Below are positions 17,101-25,243 of a stretch of 43,897 nucleotides of DNA, in pieces. The stretch is from an uncultured Brachyspira sp. (lineage in GTDB: Bacteria > Spirochaetota > Brachyspiria > Brachyspirales > Brachyspiraceae). Every line of letters begins with the position of its first letter. Position 1 is the stretch's first letter. A program made the position numbers and the translations under genes. Location: contig NZ_CALXKQ010000023.1 of the NCBI RefSeq assembly GCF_944388875.1, positions 1 through 43,897 of the forward strand, given 5' to 3'. The notes under the pieces are model-generated. The model did not search any database. It was not told where the DNA came from and saw only the letters and a list, made by a program, of their open reading frames with translations.

Positions 17101-17644
17101 CTAGTTTTACAGTTTGAAACATTATATCCGAAGCTCTATTAACATTAAGAACTTCTGTTCCATAAGCATTAGTAACTGAAGTAAGTCCGTCAACTGAGGT
17201 TTCTAATTCAGCAACACCTGCAATAGCAGCTTCGCCTGCAGTTTTTAAGAACTCAAATACATTTTCACGTGGAACTCCTGCAGAAAGTGATTGATATAAA
17301 GCAGGTACTACTTCCTCAGGTACTTTTCCAAGCTCTTTAGAGAAAGCCAAAGTTTCCTGCTTTAAAGATTCAAAACCTTCATTGCTTAATTTAGGAAGAA
17401 GTGTAAGAACCTCACGCATTCCATTATCAAAATCAGTAGCTTTTTTAGTAGCTAATGCAAAAGCTGTTGTCACTGCTGCTATTGGAACAGTTAAACTTTT
17501 AGCAGCTAAAGAACCGAACTTATCAAAAGATTTTCCTATTTTATCAAACCCTTTTTCTAAGTCTGTTGTTTTATCTTTAAGTTTTCCGAATGCTTCAATA
17601 GCTTGGGAAGCATCTGCATATATACTGACATTTAAGCTGCTCAT
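14186..17644 (-). CDS. Tail tape measure protein (TP901 type)
   Basis: 1152 residues. The N-terminus (ASQAIEAFGKLKDKTTDLEK) and the core (TKKATDFDNGMREVLTLLPK through GVKFEEIGAGIAVMTAQGTP, about residues 60-330) match the TP901 tape-measure core. Hydrophobic segments lie near residues 470-495 (PIGIITAVSAGLAILAV) and 1030-1080, with long Lys/Glu coiled coils between them. It sets tail length: at about 0.15 nm per residue this predicts a tail of roughly 170 nm. It is the longest gene in the window, follows the G/T chaperone genes, and precedes the tail-tip genes. Confidence 0.95.
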   Translation of the reverse strand: MSSLNVSIYADASQAIEAFGKLKDKTTDLEKGFDKIGKSFDKFGSLAAKSLTVPIAAVTTAFALATKKATDFDNGMREVLTLLPKLSNEGFESLKQETLAFSKELGKVPEEVVPALYQSLSAGVPRENVFEFLKTAGEAAIAGVAELETSVDGLTSVTNAYGTEVLNVNRASDIMFQTVKLGKTDFTQLSKSLFNVIPTASALGVKFEEIGAGIAVMTAQGTPTSVVTTQIRQTLVELNKEGTAAAIIFQELTGKTFKDFIAEGGTLQEALQMMSEAAAKNNKDISSMFSSVEAGNAALALSGKNADKFKDALDQMNNSAGATSEAFKKIDDGPARQFEKIKAELSALVVELGNTLLPVVNEDLLPVIRDKAVPIAEKMILTIISLIKTFSNLPAPLQAASVGFVSLAAGFGPALKGIVGLSKGITEAKKTISDFKNAVSTLKTAASSIQGLSTAWKALNTVMIATPIGIITAVSAGLAILAVNAYKTGQEIRKLKKELYDNSTTDTSDLMGLNREADNIALLFREYNNLAKAKNLDAEETKRLNELTEELTSLFPNLKTKMLDAYSVIDARKAKDEDFMTSEEAEKLAKASENYKKVTEEYKKAQEYFDKGIYQDLNALDAAGAVRPELLEEARKEAEKWKSQQDSLNAEITRLNTNIRERKALSIDGISITDKEIEANNNLSKSTKDKTKTYEDYLALLKKAEAEENRRVSNLRNMGAEISDAEALEAKKDKVGSILTEMSTVLNLNANQIKYLSDNYGYALDSIKTDRFSELVKEIEDSISAYERGVAVAEEFGDKVSEAEQQGQKSEIVRSGIESITNELELTTEQVEILKEKFGELWKTPTQSFADYFSANWLQMFNDTIGYASDFYSSIQEMKIQAIEYEIEKNEERKEAALEAIEEEKNARLEAIGIMENSQKQSLLKEIKQLQNRQKVALGLYEQERIKAELEEKQKELAKIQIEEEAKAKQMEVEKNYNNEKMRLEYNSQMESWKMSLAQATASIAQAGISALASAMAVPFPANLVAYATLLGIIAAGSVNLATLSQAKPQEPKYLAKGGLVERRNGGINAVIGEGASDEAVIPLEDRILSKIGSQIFEASKAKDGSYSVDTKTSETIFNQPVYLMLDGKIVASTMLNLSKRGVKVVSERGIL

Positions 17645-17648
17645 TTAT

Positions 17649-17912
17649 TTAATTATCCGTTATTATTGTTTCTATTTCCCAAAGCCCTTGCTTTTCTTTT
17701 CTTATAGTTTTGTTTCCCTGCTTTATTTCAGATGAAGAATTGTTTAATTTTGTTTCTTCTTGAACTTCAATTATGTAAGGCAAATTTAAAGAAGCTGTAT
17801 AATAGAGCAGAAGTCTTTGCAAACTCATCTCCATCATACAGTCTTCTGTCCAGCCGTAGCTACTAGCTAAATGTGCCAATAACTTTATTAATTCTATTTT
17901 TATTAGTTTTCT
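17649..17912 (-). CDS. T domain of tail assembly chaperone, made by -1 frameshift
   Basis: The frame is open only from the A9 run at 17912-17920, because a TAA in this frame lies directly upstream at 17921-17919. It encodes about 87 residues including LIKLLAHLASSYGWTED. A TTG at 17879 could start a 76-residue form, but no good ribosome binding site precedes it. A -1 slip on the A run joins the 118 residues read from the G frame to this frame, giving a fusion of about 205 residues, as for lambda gpG-gpGT. The fusion would bind the tape measure and recruit tail-tube subunits. Confidence 0.75.
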   Translation of the reverse strand, partial: RKLIKIELIKLLAHLASSYGWTEDCMMEMSLQRLLLYYTASLNLPYIIEVQEETKLNNSSSEIKQGNKTIRKEKQGLWEIETIITDN

Positions 17913-18265
17913 TTTTTTTTATTTTTTGTATCAGCCTCTTTTGTTTCTTGTGAATCAGCACCTGCATGAAGATAAGAATCAAATACCATATTCATCAATT
18001 TTAATAATTGATCATAATTAAAATCTTCTGATATTTTTTCTTTATCTACATTCGCATTTTGTTTTTGTATGAGAGGAATGACTATTTCATCAATCAATAT
18101 TTCAGGATCAATATCTCCGCCATTTTTCAAGCTCTTAAAATAATTATTTACTTTAAGAGCTATTTTAAGAGGTATATCATTAACATCTATTTTATAATCT
18201 CCAAGCGTTGCGTAAACAGCTCTCTTTTTACTAAACTCTTCTAAATCTGTAATTACTATGTCCAT
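17903..18265 (-). CDS. Tail assembly chaperone, G-like
   Basis: 120 residues, acidic and helical, with a Lys/Asn-rich tail (TKNKKKEN). Position between major tail protein and tape measure and the nine-A run near the stop (codons AAA AAA AAA GAA AAC TAA) are diagnostic of the G gene of long-tailed phages. The unshifted product stops here; the shifted product continues into the T frame. It acts in the cytoplasm during tail assembly and is not expected in the virion. Confidence 0.85.
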   Translation of the reverse strand: MDIVITDLEEFSKKRAVYATLGDYKIDVNDIPLKIALKVNNYFKSLKNGGDIDPEILIDEIVIPLIQKQNANVDKEKISEDFNYDQLLKLMNMVFDSYLHAGADSQETKEADTKNKKKEN

Positions 18266-18282
18266 AGATTAACTCCAATATT

Positions 18283-19416
18283 TTAATTAGCTGCTTGTAT
18301 ATTAATAGATATATCTTTAATAATATCTTCACTGCCTGCTTTCTTAGCTGTGATTTTTAATGTAGCTGTACCTTCTGCCTTTCCTGTTATAGTGAAAGTT
18401 TTAGTTTCAGCTTCATAGCTTACATCAAAAAAAGATTGCTCAGCAGGTTCTACTGCATGTGTTATCTCATCTGCATTAGATGTTAATACTACAGTATCAT
18501 TTCCATCTGCTCTTATATCCACATTTTGTTTATTGCTTTCTAAAGTTAATGGAACATCAGGTTCACCTTCGGCATCTGATGTTTCCTCTTCTGTATCTTT
18601 TATTTCCTCTTCATCATCACTTACAGACTGTTCATCTTCATACCATGCCAGCTGTTCTCCGCTTTTCTGACTGCCTGATGTAGTTGCTGAAAAACTCAAT
18701 TTACCCACTAGCACATCCTGTGCTTTATCTGAAGGGAAGGTAAACTCTAAGCCTCCTGCTATTGAAGCCTGAGGTAAATATATTCTAAATTCTTTACCCT
18801 CAGCATTAGTATTAACTAGCATTATGCATTTAGGTTTGATTGTAGAACTTTTTCCGCCTGTTGTCATACGAACCATTTTAGGCATTATTCTAGTATATGT
18901 TATAATTAAAGTATCTGTACTAGGAGATATTTTACTATCTGTAATTTTTATTCCATTAGTTCCTATTTTCTCATAGCTTGTTTCTTCTATAAGAATATTT
19001 CCCATAGAGTTTTTCTTTTCTACTTTAGTTATTGTTACTTCGCTTCCGTCTGCATTCTTAAATGGAACTTTTATTTCTTCACCTCTTTTATATGTATCTG
19101 ATTCTACCACATACTCTTTTATAATTTCTGTTTTACCATCATATTCGTTTATATTATCAATACCGCCCCTTGCCTCAGCATACTTTTTGAAATTAATTTC
19201 TAAACTATCAAGTGAAACATCAATTTTATGCTCTGTCTGTAGAGTACCTACAGTTCCTGCATTGTCGCTTTCTACATCTGCTGTAGACATAGTTTCTTTT
19301 AGACTAACATTGCGTCCTGCCCCTATATCTGTAAGTTTATCAAATCTATCTCCAATTAAAACTTTTGCACTTCCATATCTTATTGTACTTTTTTCTTGAA
19401 CTTGTGTTTGACTCAT
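18283..19416 (-). CDS. Major tail tube protein with C-terminal Ig-like domain
   Basis: 377 residues. The N-terminal two thirds (about 1-250) are beta-rich, with KVLIGDRFDKLTDIGAGRNV and GGLEFTFPSDKAQDVLVGKL, as in siphovirus tail-tube proteins. An acidic linker (DDEEEIKDTEEETSDAEGE) leads to a Big2-like immunoglobulin domain (about 285-377, TGKAEGTATLKITAKKAG). Such decorations project from the tail surface and may bind the cell surface weakly. It is placed between the tail-completion gene and the chaperone gene. Confidence 0.88.
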   Translation of the reverse strand: MSQTQVQEKSTIRYGSAKVLIGDRFDKLTDIGAGRNVSLKETMSTADVESDNAGTVGTLQTEHKIDVSLDSLEINFKKYAEARGGIDNINEYDGKTEIIKEYVVESDTYKRGEEIKVPFKNADGSEVTITKVEKKNSMGNILIEETSYEKIGTNGIKITDSKISPSTDTLIITYTRIMPKMVRMTTGGKSSTIKPKCIMLVNTNAEGKEFRIYLPQASIAGGLEFTFPSDKAQDVLVGKLSFSATTSGSQKSGEQLAWYEDEQSVSDDEEEIKDTEEETSDAEGEPDVPLTLESNKQNVDIRADGNDTVVLTSNADEITHAVEPAEQSFFDVSYEAETKTFTITGKAEGTATLKITAKKAGSEDIIKDISINIQAAN

Positions 19417-19429
19417 AATATCTCCTTTA

Positions 19430-19798
19430 TTAATATTTATATAATATATTTACTATGCTTACAGCTTGATAAAAACCTTCAGTATAGTTATGTGTTTCAT
19501 TTGAAACATCACATCCGCATATTTCTGTATCTTCAATAATAGTTTTTAAATTGCTGAAATGCTTTCCTATTTCTCTTTGTATATTTAATGCTTTGCTCAA
19601 ATCATTAGAATATACCGCTATTTGATAAACATTCCTCCCATACTCAAAATCATAATGCGGTGTGCTGCTTGTTAAAGAATAAACTATATATGTTTTCTCT
19701 TTGTCTATTTCTGAATCATTAACAAAATCTAAATAAACTCCGTGTGCTTTATCTTTTGTTAATTCTTTAAGTATTGTGTATATAGCATTCTCAATCAT
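19430..19798 (-). CDS. Tail completion protein (DUF3168/gp17-like)
   Basis: 122 residues, of the size and position of the tail terminator that caps the tail tube and joins it to the head. Motifs such as TYIVYSLTSS, DFEYGRNVYQIAVYS and a YQAVSIVNI C-terminus match the alternating beta pattern of DUF3168-like proteins. It overlaps the end of the upstream HK97 gp10-like gene by 4 bases. Assigned from order plus weak sequence resemblance. Confidence 0.75.
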   Translation of the reverse strand: MIENAIYTILKELTKDKAHGVYLDFVNDSEIDKEKTYIVYSLTSSTPHYDFEYGRNVYQIAVYSNDLSKALNIQREIGKHFSNLKTIIEDTEICGCDVSNETHNYTEGFYQAVSIVNILYKY

Positions 19799-20265
19799 TT
19801 CTTTTTATTCGCCTTATCTATTGCTTGCTGTAATTTCTGTTTTATATATTCTTCTATAACAGGTTTTTTATTTTCAAAAATTGGAATTAAAAGAGGCTGA
19901 GGAGGCTGATAAATTGTCCCATATTCAGGGAAGCGTACATAATATCTGTCTCCTTGCTCTTTATACCATTTTATTTTATTTTTTTGAGGAACTCCTCCGC
20001 CTTTTTTTTCTAAAGTACCAACTTTTATAGCTACTGAAGTGTCGCTTCCTTTTGATGATTTTCTTTCTTTTACATCATAATATTTATCTTCACTCCAGCC
20101 TCTGCTTTTCGCTTCTGCATTAGCTTCTTTTGCTATTTCATTTCCTGCTTTTCTAGCTCCTGCTTTTATAGCCTTTTTAAAATCACCTCCTAGCTCTTCT
20201 AAAGTTTTCCTAAACTCATCAAGTCCTTTTATACTTATAGAAGTTTTTCTGCTTACACCTGACAT
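19795..20265 (-). CDS. HK97 gp10-like tail completion/head-tail joining protein
   Basis: 156 residues. The N-terminal signature GLDEFRKTLEELGGDFKKA followed by an Ala-rich helix (AIKAGARKAGNEIAKEANA) is typical of the HK97 gp10 family. The C-terminal half contains the usual YYVRFPEYGT block. The protein works in the neck or in tail completion. It is preceded by the head-tail adaptor one base away and overlaps the tail terminator gene. Confidence 0.88.
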   Translation of the reverse strand: MSGVSRKTSISIKGLDEFRKTLEELGGDFKKAIKAGARKAGNEIAKEANAEAKSRGWSEDKYYDVKERKSSKGSDTSVAIKVGTLEKKGGGVPQKNKIKWYKEQGDRYYVRFPEYGTIYQPPQPLLIPIFENKKPVIEEYIKQKLQQAIDKANKKK

Positions 20266-20266
20266 A

Positions 20267-20608
20267 TTATTTACTTTTATTATTTACTAATTTCTTTATT
20301 GTAAATATGCATTCTATATTTTTATATGAAACATTCTCTCTATAAATCACTTCATAAATATCAGTTTCACGGTTTATTTTGGCCATCATTCCTTTGGTAT
20401 CAAACTCTTTGAAATAATGAGTATGTACTTTCAAAGTTCTTTCTAAATCTTTTCTTTTACCCTGCTGTATATCTTTATATGTTATATCTTCAATAGAGCA
20501 TTTTACTTTTCTTAATTCTATTAATTCATTATTTCCTGTTCCGTTTCCATTATCTATATACTTAGTTGTATAAAAAGTTATAGTATGAACTAATTTTCCA
20601 ACTTTCAT
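20267..20608 (-). CDS. Head-tail adaptor (head closure) protein
   Basis: 113 residues, starting MKVGKLVHTITFYTTKYIDNG. The opening G-L-x-H-x-I-T-F pattern and size are those of the SPP1 gp16/HK97 head-closure family (Phage_H_T_join). It would form the ring closing the DNA channel below the connector. It overlaps the connector gene by 4 bases. Confidence 0.85.
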   Translation of the reverse strand: MKVGKLVHTITFYTTKYIDNGNGTGNNELIELRKVKCSIEDITYKDIQQGKRKDLERTLKVHTHYFKEFDTKGMMAKINRETDIYEVIYRENVSYKNIECIFTIKKLVNNKSK

Positions 20609-20967
20609 AAAGTAAACTTTTCCCTTGCTATAGCTAATAATCTGTGAACACCTTTCAAAGCTGTTTCCTCGCTTTGACTAGCTTCTCCTGTTTTGCTTTC
20701 AAAATAATGAGCAGCAAGTCCAAGAATAGCATATCTGACTTCAGGAGGACAATCGGTTCTTTTGTATTCAGTCTCATTAGCTTTATTACAATATCCGATT
20801 GCACTGTCTAAAGTCAATTGCAGTATATCATCATCATAGTCGATGCCTTCCAAGTTTAGAAACTTTTTGAACTCAGCCAAAGTAACTACTCTGTTATCAT
20901 CACCTGCCTCAACAACTTTTCCGACATCAATGTCTATGCTATTAATATCTTCAGTATCACTGCTCAT
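20605..20967 (-). CDS. Head-tail connector (gp6-like)
   Basis: 120 residues from the ATG at 20967, preceded by AAGG. A longer frame reaching 21054 would run into the capsid gene and is rejected. The core VVTLAEFKKFLNLEGIDYDDD and the helix ILQLTLDSAIGYCNKA are typical of the gp6-like connectors that bind the portal; YAILGLAAHYFESK follows, as in that family. The acidic N-terminal leader (DTEDINSIDIDVG) is unusual. Confidence 0.88.
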   Translation of the reverse strand: MSSDTEDINSIDIDVGKVVEAGDDNRVVTLAEFKKFLNLEGIDYDDDILQLTLDSAIGYCNKANETEYKRTDCPPEVRYAILGLAAHYFESKTGEASQSEETALKGVHRLLAIAREKFTL

Positions 20968-20978
20968 ATATAAAAGCC

Positions 20979-22262
20979 TTAAGCTGCATACGCTTGATCG
21001 TTTGGAAGCAGTCTTACAAATGCTGATTTTTGAATAGGTGCACCGTCTCCCCAATATCCTACTTGGAAGCCTACTTGATTTGTTTTGCTGTATAGTTCAT
21101 GCAAAACTTGAAGCTCCATAGACAAGCTGTCCATAATCCAATAATATTTTAAGTTTGCTAAGAAACCGAAATATTTTGTAGCTTCCAGCTTATCTTCTAT
21201 AAAGTCATTTTGCACTACAGGTATTCCAAGAAGAATGCTAGGCTGTCCCGCTATTAAACTTTCCTGCCAAATAGGACGATCCTGCTTATCTTTTAGTTTT
21301 CTTAATGCCGCAATAGCTTTTTTATTAAGCATCCATACAGCTCCGTTTTGATATCCTCCTTGCAATCCGCTTACTGCATCTACTAAACCATCATAAGTTA
21401 CAGCAGCACTTGCAGTTCCTACTTTTATATCTCTGTCAGTTGGGATAGCTGCTGTATTATCTGAAGTTTGGGCAAATATTCCAAGAGGTTTATCCTGTCC
21501 GTTTCCATATAAATAATTATGCTCTAATGTAGAAGCCAATTTATGTGCTATTCTCTCCTTAACAAAACCTTGAATATCTATATTGCTCTGAGTTATTAAT
21601 CTTTTACTAAGTTTAACTAACTTAGTAAGTTGATTGGCCTTCATTTCTCTTTTTCCAAAAGACATATTTGTATCTTCTGTAACTTCTGCAATTTCAGCTG
21701 TCCAATCAAGATCATTTAAATCGCTGTCAAGCGTAGGTATTCCTATACTTGCATATCCGTTCATAGCAGGAATAATATTAGCTCTTTTTCTTATTTGAAC
21801 TGCATTATCCAAATCTTTTATAATTTGCTGTACTAGATACTGAGGTGCTATAGTATATCCGCCGCCTTCAGCAACTCCTGCCTGAAGTGTTTCTCTTATT
21901 TCTTTATCATCTCCTGATATAAACCATCTGTCAACTTTAGCTCTTAATTCAGCTTCGTTATTATCAGCAGATGAATTGTCTAAATTATCAGCTATATTTC
22001 TTTTATTCATAGAAGAATTAGTTTGAAGCGATAGAAGTCTATCACATCTTTCTATCTCTTTGTTTCTGTTTTCTATATTCTGCATTAAAGTATCTATATC
22101 ATTATCTAATTTTGATATATCATCTTTTTTAATTTCTCTCTCTTCTATACTCATAGAAGAATACACTTGTCTTTTTTTCATAAGTTCATCAATAGTTGTT
22201 AAAGCTAAATTATTTTCATTTTTTAGTTTTTCTATTAAAGCTCTTAATTCTTCTGGTGTCAT
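20979..22262 (-). CDS. Major capsid protein, HK97 fold
   Basis: 427 residues. A Lys/Glu-rich N-terminal coiled coil (about 1-100) corresponds to the delta scaffold domain removed by the prohead protease. The mature part starts near EGGGYTIAPQYLVQQII and contains IPAMNGYASIGIPT, AKELxx-like E-loop sequence, EHNYLYGNGQDKPLGIF and the P-domain helix region AIAALRKLKDKQDRPIW, all characteristic of HK97-type capsids. It lies between the protease and connector genes in standard order. Confidence 0.95.
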   Translation of the reverse strand: MTPEELRALIEKLKNENNLALTTIDELMKKRQVYSSMSIEEREIKKDDISKLDNDIDTLMQNIENRNKEIERCDRLLSLQTNSSMNKRNIADNLDNSSADNNEAELRAKVDRWFISGDDKEIRETLQAGVAEGGGYTIAPQYLVQQIIKDLDNAVQIRKRANIIPAMNGYASIGIPTLDSDLNDLDWTAEIAEVTEDTNMSFGKREMKANQLTKLVKLSKRLITQSNIDIQGFVKERIAHKLASTLEHNYLYGNGQDKPLGIFAQTSDNTAAIPTDRDIKVGTASAAVTYDGLVDAVSGLQGGYQNGAVWMLNKKAIAALRKLKDKQDRPIWQESLIAGQPSILLGIPVVQNDFIEDKLEATKYFGFLANLKYYWIMDSLSMELQVLHELYSKTNQVGFQVGYWGDGAPIQKSAFVRLLPNDQAYAA

Positions 22263-22281
22263 AACTTGATACTCCTTGTTA

Positions 22282-22923
22282 TTATTTATTTTTTATTTTT
22301 AGGTATTTTATTTTTTGTTCATATTCTTTATTTCTATAATCAAAATCATCATTTACTGTAGATGTAGGTTTATCAGGCGGTTTGGGAATATATTCATACT
22401 CATTTTTATTTCTAACATTAGTTTGAGTGTAAGCTGGAAATGTTACTAATGATATTTCATGCAAAGTGATTTCTTCTACTTCACGGATAGGCATTCCGTA
22501 TTCTTTTAATGTTTCTTTATCATCAATCCAATTATCTCTCATTACTTTGAAGCCAAAAGACATTTGATTTATATCGCCTCTGTCCACGCTTTCTTTCAAA
22601 TCCCTTGCCCAAGTTGTATTTGGAAGAGAAACTTCAAAATATAATCCTTTATCGTCTTCTCTTAAAATCAATGTTCCAGCACTTTTTCTGCCTAGAACAT
22701 ATCTTGTGTCATGCCCCCATAAACATACCTGATCATTTTCTAATAATGATTTAGTGAAAGCACCTTTGTTTATACGTTCCCTAAATAAATCTCCATAGAG
22801 AGGTTCACTTAAAGAGTTATATACAATAGCATAGCCTCTTAATTTAAGAGATTCACCTTCGGTGTCTGTGCTTTTTTGAATATTAATATCTATATTTCTA
22901 ATTTCATTGTTGCTTGTTGGCAT
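22282..22923 (-). CDS. Prohead protease (HK97 family, U35)
   Basis: 213 residues. The N-terminal LRGYAIVYNSLSEPL, the catalytic His in LWGHDTRYVLGR and the Ser in QMSFGFKV are the signatures of HK97 prohead proteases; the third residue (Glu/Asp) lies in the ITLHEISLVTFPAY block. It cleaves the capsid delta domain and itself during maturation. The start overlaps the portal gene by 20 bases, and the Lys-rich tail is probably self-cleaved. Confidence 0.93.
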   Translation of the reverse strand: MPTSNNEIRNIDINIQKSTDTEGESLKLRGYAIVYNSLSEPLYGDLFRERINKGAFTKSLLENDQVCLWGHDTRYVLGRKSAGTLILREDDKGLYFEVSLPNTTWARDLKESVDRGDINQMSFGFKVMRDNWIDDKETLKEYGMPIREVEEITLHEISLVTFPAYTQTNVRNKNEYEYIPKPPDKPTSTVNDDFDYRNKEYEQKIKYLKIKNK

Positions 22924-24217
22924 CTTTCTCTTCCTCTTCTAATTTTTTATTTTCATCATTGTTATTTATATTAAAGTCTTGATTGTCTTCAGTTTCTTTA
23001 GTTTCTTCACCGACGCTCTGCGTGCTTTCGGCATATATACTTTTTATTGGTCTTATTTGCTGAGAACAGAAATACTCATCTCCGTATTCATCTTCTACTT
23101 CATTAAGGTTTTCTTGCCTTCTCCATTCATTTCTAGTAAGAACACCATTATTTAATTTTATTTGATTCGCTTGCTGCCTTGTAAGAGTATCTCCTCTCAA
23201 AAGTCCGTCCAAATTAAACTCTATATTATATTTTTTTCTTTCTAATCCGCTTAATAAACATCTATTTAATGCTTTTTCTATACGAACGCACCACGGTCTT
23301 ATTGTGTGTGTTACAAACTCTATACTTTGATGTTCTATATTATTATTTGTACTTCTGCTTAAATCACCAATTAAATGAGGAGGTACACGGAACACTCGGC
23401 ATATTTCTTCTACTGAAAATCTTCTGCTCTCTAGGAATTGGGCATCAGATAGATTCATCGTTATAGGATCTATTTTCATCCCTTCTTCAAGAACTACAAT
23501 ACCTTTCTCCCAAGCCTCTCTGAAACTTTCTTTTAAGTTCTTTTTAGCATCTGGACTTAATTTCTGCGGATGTGAAATAATTGGAACTTTTTTAACACCA
23601 TTTGAAAAGAAATCTAATGCGAAATTATCCTGATAAAGTCCTGTAGTTATTTGCTTACGCATCATAGCTATTGGGCTGTATCCTATCACTCCGTTCCATC
23701 CAAGTCCTGCTATATGCATAACTTGATATGAAGATAAAGTGATTATTTCTCCATCATTGTAGTATTCAAACATTTTATTGCCGTTTGAATCTCTATATAC
23801 TTTAATTTTATTAGAATCTATTAGATAAAGTTCTGTTACTCTGTTGAAATTATCTCTTACTACTTCTACAAAACCATTGCCTTGCAAAAGTATTTGAGTG
23901 ATTAGGCTTTCTATAAATGACACTGATGTGCATTCTTCATTAGGTGAGTCATGTAATAAGCTATATAAAGAATGATCTTTTGCTTTTATTTTGTTATTTC
24001 CATTTATTTTATATACAAAAAGAGGTAAAGTTGCTATTGTTTCGGCTATAACTCTCACGCATGCGAATACTGTAGAGAAAGTTAAAGCTGTATTAGGATT
24101 AACAGCTGATAAAGTTTTATCATTTTGAATTGATAAAAAATTACTGCTGTCAACATGACTGAAATCAGGAAACAGCCATTTTTTTATACCGCTTTTTATT
24201 TTTTCTATAATTGGCAT
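22904..24217 (-). CDS. Portal protein, HK97 family
   Basis: 437 residues. Signatures include TVFACVRVIAETIATLPLFVYK (quoted here in part: ACVRVIAETIATLPLFVYK), SLYSLLHDSPNEECTS, ARVIGYSP-like GWNGVIGYSPIAMMRK, and SVEEICRVFRVPPHLIGDL. It forms the dodecamer at the capsid vertex through which DNA is packaged. The acidic C-terminal tail is Asn/Glu-rich. No clear ribosome binding site precedes the ATG; TATAAT ends only four bases before it, so a very short leader or leaderless mRNA is possible. Confidence 0.95.
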   Translation of the reverse strand: MPIIEKIKSGIKKWLFPDFSHVDSSNFLSIQNDKTLSAVNPNTALTFSTVFACVRVIAETIATLPLFVYKINGNNKIKAKDHSLYSLLHDSPNEECTSVSFIESLITQILLQGNGFVEVVRDNFNRVTELYLIDSNKIKVYRDSNGNKMFEYYNDGEIITLSSYQVMHIAGLGWNGVIGYSPIAMMRKQITTGLYQDNFALDFFSNGVKKVPIISHPQKLSPDAKKNLKESFREAWEKGIVVLEEGMKIDPITMNLSDAQFLESRRFSVEEICRVFRVPPHLIGDLSRSTNNNIEHQSIEFVTHTIRPWCVRIEKALNRCLLSGLERKKYNIEFNLDGLLRGDTLTRQQANQIKLNNGVLTRNEWRRQENLNEVEDEYGDEYFCSQQIRPIKSIYAESTQSVGEETKETEDNQDFNINNNDENKKLEEEEKDANKQQ

Positions 24218-24220
24218 ACA

Positions 24221-24246
24221 ATTATAAAAAAATATAAGGAAATATC
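24221..24246 (-). promoter_or_regulatory. Putative late promoter before the portal gene
   Basis: On the minus strand TCCTTATATTTTTTTATA (24226-24243) is identical to the element before the lysis operon. It is followed at once by TATAAT-like sequence and the portal start. No good -35 hexamer is seen, so a phage-specific factor may be needed. Confidence 0.5.
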
Positions 24247-24250
24247 AGTT

Positions 24251-25243
24251 TTATATTGTTATTTTATTACAAGAACTTGAAGCCCAAAGACGTTCTTTAA
24301 ATTTATTATCATTATTTCCGCTCATATTGCTATATCCGCCCCGTGCTTTCCAAGAATATTTTACATATCCGTAATCTTCAAGATTATTATGTTCTCCTTC
24401 ATATCCTGCAATAACTATTTTATAAGTTTCTCTATATGCATTTTTTATACAAAAATCATTGACTTCTTTTGCTGTATCATAACTGTCAATTCTATATAAA
24501 GATTTTTTTCTGCTTGTATCAGAATATGGAGGATCGAAAAATATTCCTATATTGCTTTTTCCGCAATCATCTTGCCAATGCGTGCCTTCATTAAAAAGTC
24601 TTTTCCAATCCATGCATGTTATTTTTACATTTTCTAATATATTTTCTATTTGTGCAAACCATAGGCTAAGTCTTTCTAATTTACATCTAGTTACGCTGTA
24701 TGGATTGTATAATTGAGTGCATTTTGAATGAATGCCGTTTCCTCTTAATAATTGTATGCGTCCTTTTGTAATTCCATTATCTATTGATTTATAAACCTCT
24801 TCTGCATCAATTTTATCTATTTCCATTCTTCCGATTTCTGAACTTTTGCAGTATATCCAGTATGCTGCAAGTTTTACATCATAATACTCATCATCTTTCA
24901 GCATTTTTTCTAATAAACTGTCTTTATTTTTTACTATATAGCATATTCTCTGCCAATACAAAAGCTGCGAACTTGGATCGCAGCATAAAAGAGCTACTTC
25001 AGCTGATGCTTTCTTTAATGCTCTCCAAACATTAATTAATAAGCAGTCTAAATCATTAACTATTTCATTATATAATTTATTATTCTTTCTTTTCCTAGCT
25101 AATAATACAGCCAAACTTCCTGCAAAAGGCTCAAAATATCTTTTTACATCATTGCCAATAAGCTCCCAAACTAAATCAGCAACCGCACTTTTACCTCCAA
25201 AATAACAAAAAGGTGCTTTAATTTTATGCTGCTTTTTCATCAA
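24251..25243 (-). CDS. DNA adenine N6-methyltransferase, Dam/D12 (alpha) class
   Basis: 330 residues. Motif FCYFGGKSAVADLV and the SAM-binding YFEPFAGSLAVLL lie in the first 50 residues. The catalytic motif FFDPPYSDTS is near residue 237, and a late motif KIVIAGYEGEH follows. This is the D12-class order with AdoMet motifs first. It would methylate adenine in a short DNA site on phage or host DNA, probably to evade restriction. It overlaps the end of the second methyltransferase by 20 bases. Confidence 0.9.
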   Translation of the reverse strand: MMKKQHKIKAPFCYFGGKSAVADLVWELIGNDVKRYFEPFAGSLAVLLARKRKNNKLYNEIVNDLDCLLINVWRALKKASAEVALLCCDPSSQLLYWQRICYIVKNKDSLLEKMLKDDEYYDVKLAAYWIYCKSSEIGRMEIDKIDAEEVYKSIDNGITKGRIQLLRGNGIHSKCTQLYNPYSVTRCKLERLSLWFAQIENILENVKITCMDWKRLFNEGTHWQDDCGKSNIGIFFDPPYSDTSRKKSLYRIDSYDTAKEVNDFCIKNAYRETYKIVIAGYEGEHNNLEDYGYVKYSWKARGGYSNMSGNNDNKFKERLWASSSCNKITI

